64,000 bases of DNA from Serratia rhizosphaerae (GTDB taxonomy: Bacteria; Pseudomonadota; Gammaproteobacteria; Enterobacterales; Enterobacteriaceae), in the NCBI RefSeq assembly GCF_009817885.1, contig NZ_CP041764.1, positions 1,302,001-1,366,000 of the forward strand, given 5' to 3'. Positions 62,328 through 64,000 of the stretch are shown piece by piece (positions within the stretch are counted from its first letter, which is position 1; every line of letters begins with the position of its first letter). The notes beneath the pieces are model-generated. The model did no database searches. It worked only from the letters and a program-made list of their open reading frames with translations, and was not told the origin of the DNA. The position numbers and the translations under genes are program-made.

Positions 62328-63266
62328 TTACAAAGCGATCACCGTGCCCGTTTTACCTTCAATGCCGTCTCCGGCTTTTTCCAGCAGGGTGATCAACGAC
62401 GTGCGGCCCTCTTTGGACTCAGCGAACGCCAACGCGGCCTCCACTTTCGGCAGCATCGATCCTTTGGCAAACTGCTCCTGGGCAATCAATCGCCGCGCAT
62501 CCGCCGCACTTAACCGATCAAGCCACTGCTGATCGGGCCGTCCAAAGTTGATCGCCACCTTCTCCACGGCGGTAAGAATGATCAACATATCCGCACCGAT
62601 TTGCTCCGCCAGCCGCGCGCTGGCCCAGTCTTTATCGATAACCGCACTGGCCCCCTGCAGGTGGTTACCGTGCGATACCACCGGAATACCGCCGCCGCCA
62701 ACGGTGATCACCACCTGCCCAGCGTCTAACAGCGCCTTCACCGTATCCTTCTCCACGATAGCGACAGGCCGCGGCGAAGCAACGACCCGGCGATAACCGC
62801 GCCCGGCATCCTCAACCAGCTTAAAGCCCTTCTTCTGCAGCGCCGCCGCCTCTTCGGCGGTAAAAAACGAACCGATAGGCTTGGTGGGGGTAGCGAATGC
62901 CGGATCGTCGTCATCAACCGTCACCTGCGTAATTAACGTTGCGACCGGCTTATCGATCCCGCGATCCCGCAGCGCCTCCCGCAGCGCATTTTGCAAATCG
63001 TAGCCGATATAGCCCTGACTCAATGCTACGCACACCGACATCGGCAGCATCGGCGTATGCGCATCACTTTTTGCGGCGAGTTCAAAAGCCTGATTAATCA
63101 TCCCAACCTGGGGGCCATTACCGTGCGTGACGACCACCTCATGTCCCTGAACGATCAATTCAGCTACCGCTTTGGCCGTGGTGCGCACTGCCGCCATCTG
63201 CTCTTTCAAGCCCTCGCCAAGCGCGTTACCGCCCAGTGCCAGAACAATTCTTTTTTGCTTAGCCAT
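62328..63266 (-). CDS. arcC: Carbamate kinase
   Basis: 312-residue amino acid kinase-family enzyme making ATP from carbamoyl phosphate and ADP. N-terminal IVLALGGNALGEGL; EVVVTHGNGPQVGMINQAFE near residue 48; VVASPRPVAIVEKD near 160; GGGGIPVV near 203. The ATG giving MAKQKRIVLALGG is preferred: AAGGA precedes it and it matches the family. It overlaps the end of hyuA by 8 bases, as with yqeA in E. coli, so here it probably serves ATP yield from purine or hydantoin-type breakdown. It could equally be named yqeA. Confidence 0.93.
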   Translation of the reverse strand: MAKQKRIVLALGGNALGEGLKEQMAAVRTTAKAVAELIVQGHEVVVTHGNGPQVGMINQAFELAAKSDAHTPMLPMSVCVALSQGYIGYDLQNALREALRDRGIDKPVATLITQVTVDDDDPAFATPTKPIGSFFTAEEAAALQKKGFKLVEDAGRGYRRVVASPRPVAIVEKDTVKALLDAGQVVITVGGGGIPVVSHGNHLQGASAVIDKDWASARLAEQIGADMLIILTAVEKVAINFGRPDQQWLDRLSAADARRLIAQEQFAKGSMLPKVEAALAFAESKEGRTSLITLLEKAGDGIEGKTGTVIAL

Positions 63267-64000
63267 GCTTCGTTCCTTGATCCGTGTGATTAAACGGCTG
63301 ACGCGCGATAAAACGCCCTTGCCCCGCCTGACCGGTAAACACGCCATTTTTCGCCACCACCTGACCGCGCAATAACGTCATCACCGGCGCACCGTTGCAG
63401 GCTATTCCCTCATACGGCGAATAATCGCCATTATCATGCAGGTCCTGATGTTGAATAGTCGTTACCCGCTGCGGATCGAACAGCACCAGATCGGCGTCCG
63501 CACCGGGCAACAGACTGCCTTTGCGCGGCCACAACCCAAACAGCCTGGCCGGATTGGCGCTGGTGAGCTGGACAAAACGTGAAGTAGAAATACGGCCACG
63601 CATCACCCCCTCAGAGAACAACAGCTGCAGGCGATTCTCCACGCCGGGCAAGCCGTTCGGGCAGCGGGAAAAATCACCGCCGCTCAACGCCTGTCGCTGC
63701 TGATAAGGGAAATTGCAGTGGTCTGTCGCCAGCGTGTCGATCGTTCCGTCCGCCACGCCGACCCACAGCCTATCGGCCTCCGTGCGTGCGCGCAGCGGCG
63801 GACTGAGGATATATTTCAGTCCGTCGTCCTGAAGATAGCGCTGTTCATCCAACAGCAGATATTGCGGGCAGGTTTCGACCCATACCGGTTGCCCCGCGCG
63901 TTTCGCCAGGCGAACGTACTCTAGCCCTAACCCATTGGACAGATGCACGATATACAGCGGCGCTGTATCCGCCAACTGGGCCAGATTGATCATCCTACCG
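63259..64000 (-). CDS. hyuA: Dihydropyrimidinase/hydantoinase, C-terminal part (partial)
   Basis: The visible 247 codons are the C-terminal half of a cyclic amidohydrolase; the reading stays open to the right edge, so the start lies outside. Motifs: PLYIVHLSNGLGLEY, VETCPQYLLL, TLATDHCNF (metal Asp) and CPNGLPGVENRLQLL, all close to E. coli YgeZ (HyuA). It opens purine- or hydantoin-type rings upstream of carbamoyl phosphate formation and is translationally linked to arcC. Confidence 0.9.
   Translation of the reverse strand, partial: GRMINLAQLADTAPLYIVHLSNGLGLEYVRLAKRAGQPVWVETCPQYLLLDEQRYLQDDGLKYILSPPLRARTEADRLWVGVADGTIDTLATDHCNFPYQQRQALSGGDFSRCPNGLPGVENRLQLLFSEGVMRGRISTSRFVQLTSANPARLFGLWPRKGSLLPGADADLVLFDPQRVTTIQHQDLHDNGDYSPYEGIACNGAPVMTLLRGQVVAKNGVFTGQAGQGRFIARQPFNHTDQGTKHG

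Noticed and set aside
1..64000. CRISPR arrays, tRNA or rRNA genes, insertion sequences and prophage
   Set aside because: No regularly spaced repeats, cloverleaf genes, transposase or phage-type readings were seen anywhere in the window.

Overview
The window reads as a chromosome segment of an enterobacterium (order Enterobacterales), GC-rich and with proteins close to E. coli K-12 homologues but with a gene arrangement of its own. Protein similarity and the local order point to a Serratia-like Yersiniaceae member; the genus is an inference from memory of the families, not a search result. The sequence is almost fully coding, and I saw no insertion sequence, prophage, rRNA, tRNA or CRISPR array.

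Region 1 (1-15.8 kb, minus strand) is the division and cell wall (dcw) cluster in the order mraZ-rsmH-ftsL-ftsI-murE-murF-mraY-murD-ftsW-murG-murC-ddlB-ftsQ-ftsA-ftsZ (only the first codons of ftsZ lie inside). It has many 4-base start/stop overlaps and a clear triple MraZ operator upstream of mraZ. Region 2 (16.4-29.1 kb) holds cra, the acetohydroxyacid synthase III genes ilvIH, an AMP-forming acyl-CoA synthetase, the LysR regulator leuO, and the divergent leucine operon leuLABCD with its attenuator. Region 3 (29-37.5 kb) holds a DASS anion transporter, the sugar-phosphate stress module setA-sgrT/sgrS-sgrR, and the thiamine importer thiBPQ behind a TPP riboswitch. Region 4 (37.6-40.6 kb) is the valine/leucine-attenuated ivbL-ilvBN operon (acetohydroxyacid synthase I), which in E. 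coli K-12 is far from thiBPQ, followed by a DedA-family gene. Region 5 (40.7-55 kb) runs polB, rapA, rluA, djlA (minus), lptD-surA-pdxA-rsmA-apaG-apaH, as in E. coli. Region 6 (55-64 kb) is an accessory purine/urate catabolic cluster: an NCS2 permease, ssnA, ygfK, a divergent XdhC-family gene, carbamate kinase and the 3' part of hyuA, with probable sigma-54 promoters in the divergent intergenic region.

Branched-chain amino acid control is unusually concentrated here. Two acetohydroxyacid synthases, the leucine branch, LeuO and two attenuator leader peptides lie within about 22 kb, with the TPP importer next to the TPP-dependent enzyme IlvB. Small elements found by reading rather than as long reading frames include leuL, ivbL, sgrT, the SgrS RNA with an extra internal hairpin, the TPP riboswitch, the MraZ operator, three attenuator or terminator structures with U-tracts, and sigma-54 type -24/-12 elements.

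The best candidates for something under-described are the sigma-54-like control of the purine cluster, the extra perfect hairpin inside SgrS, and the acyl-CoA synthetase gene placed inside the ilvIH-leuO-leuABCD relay region.
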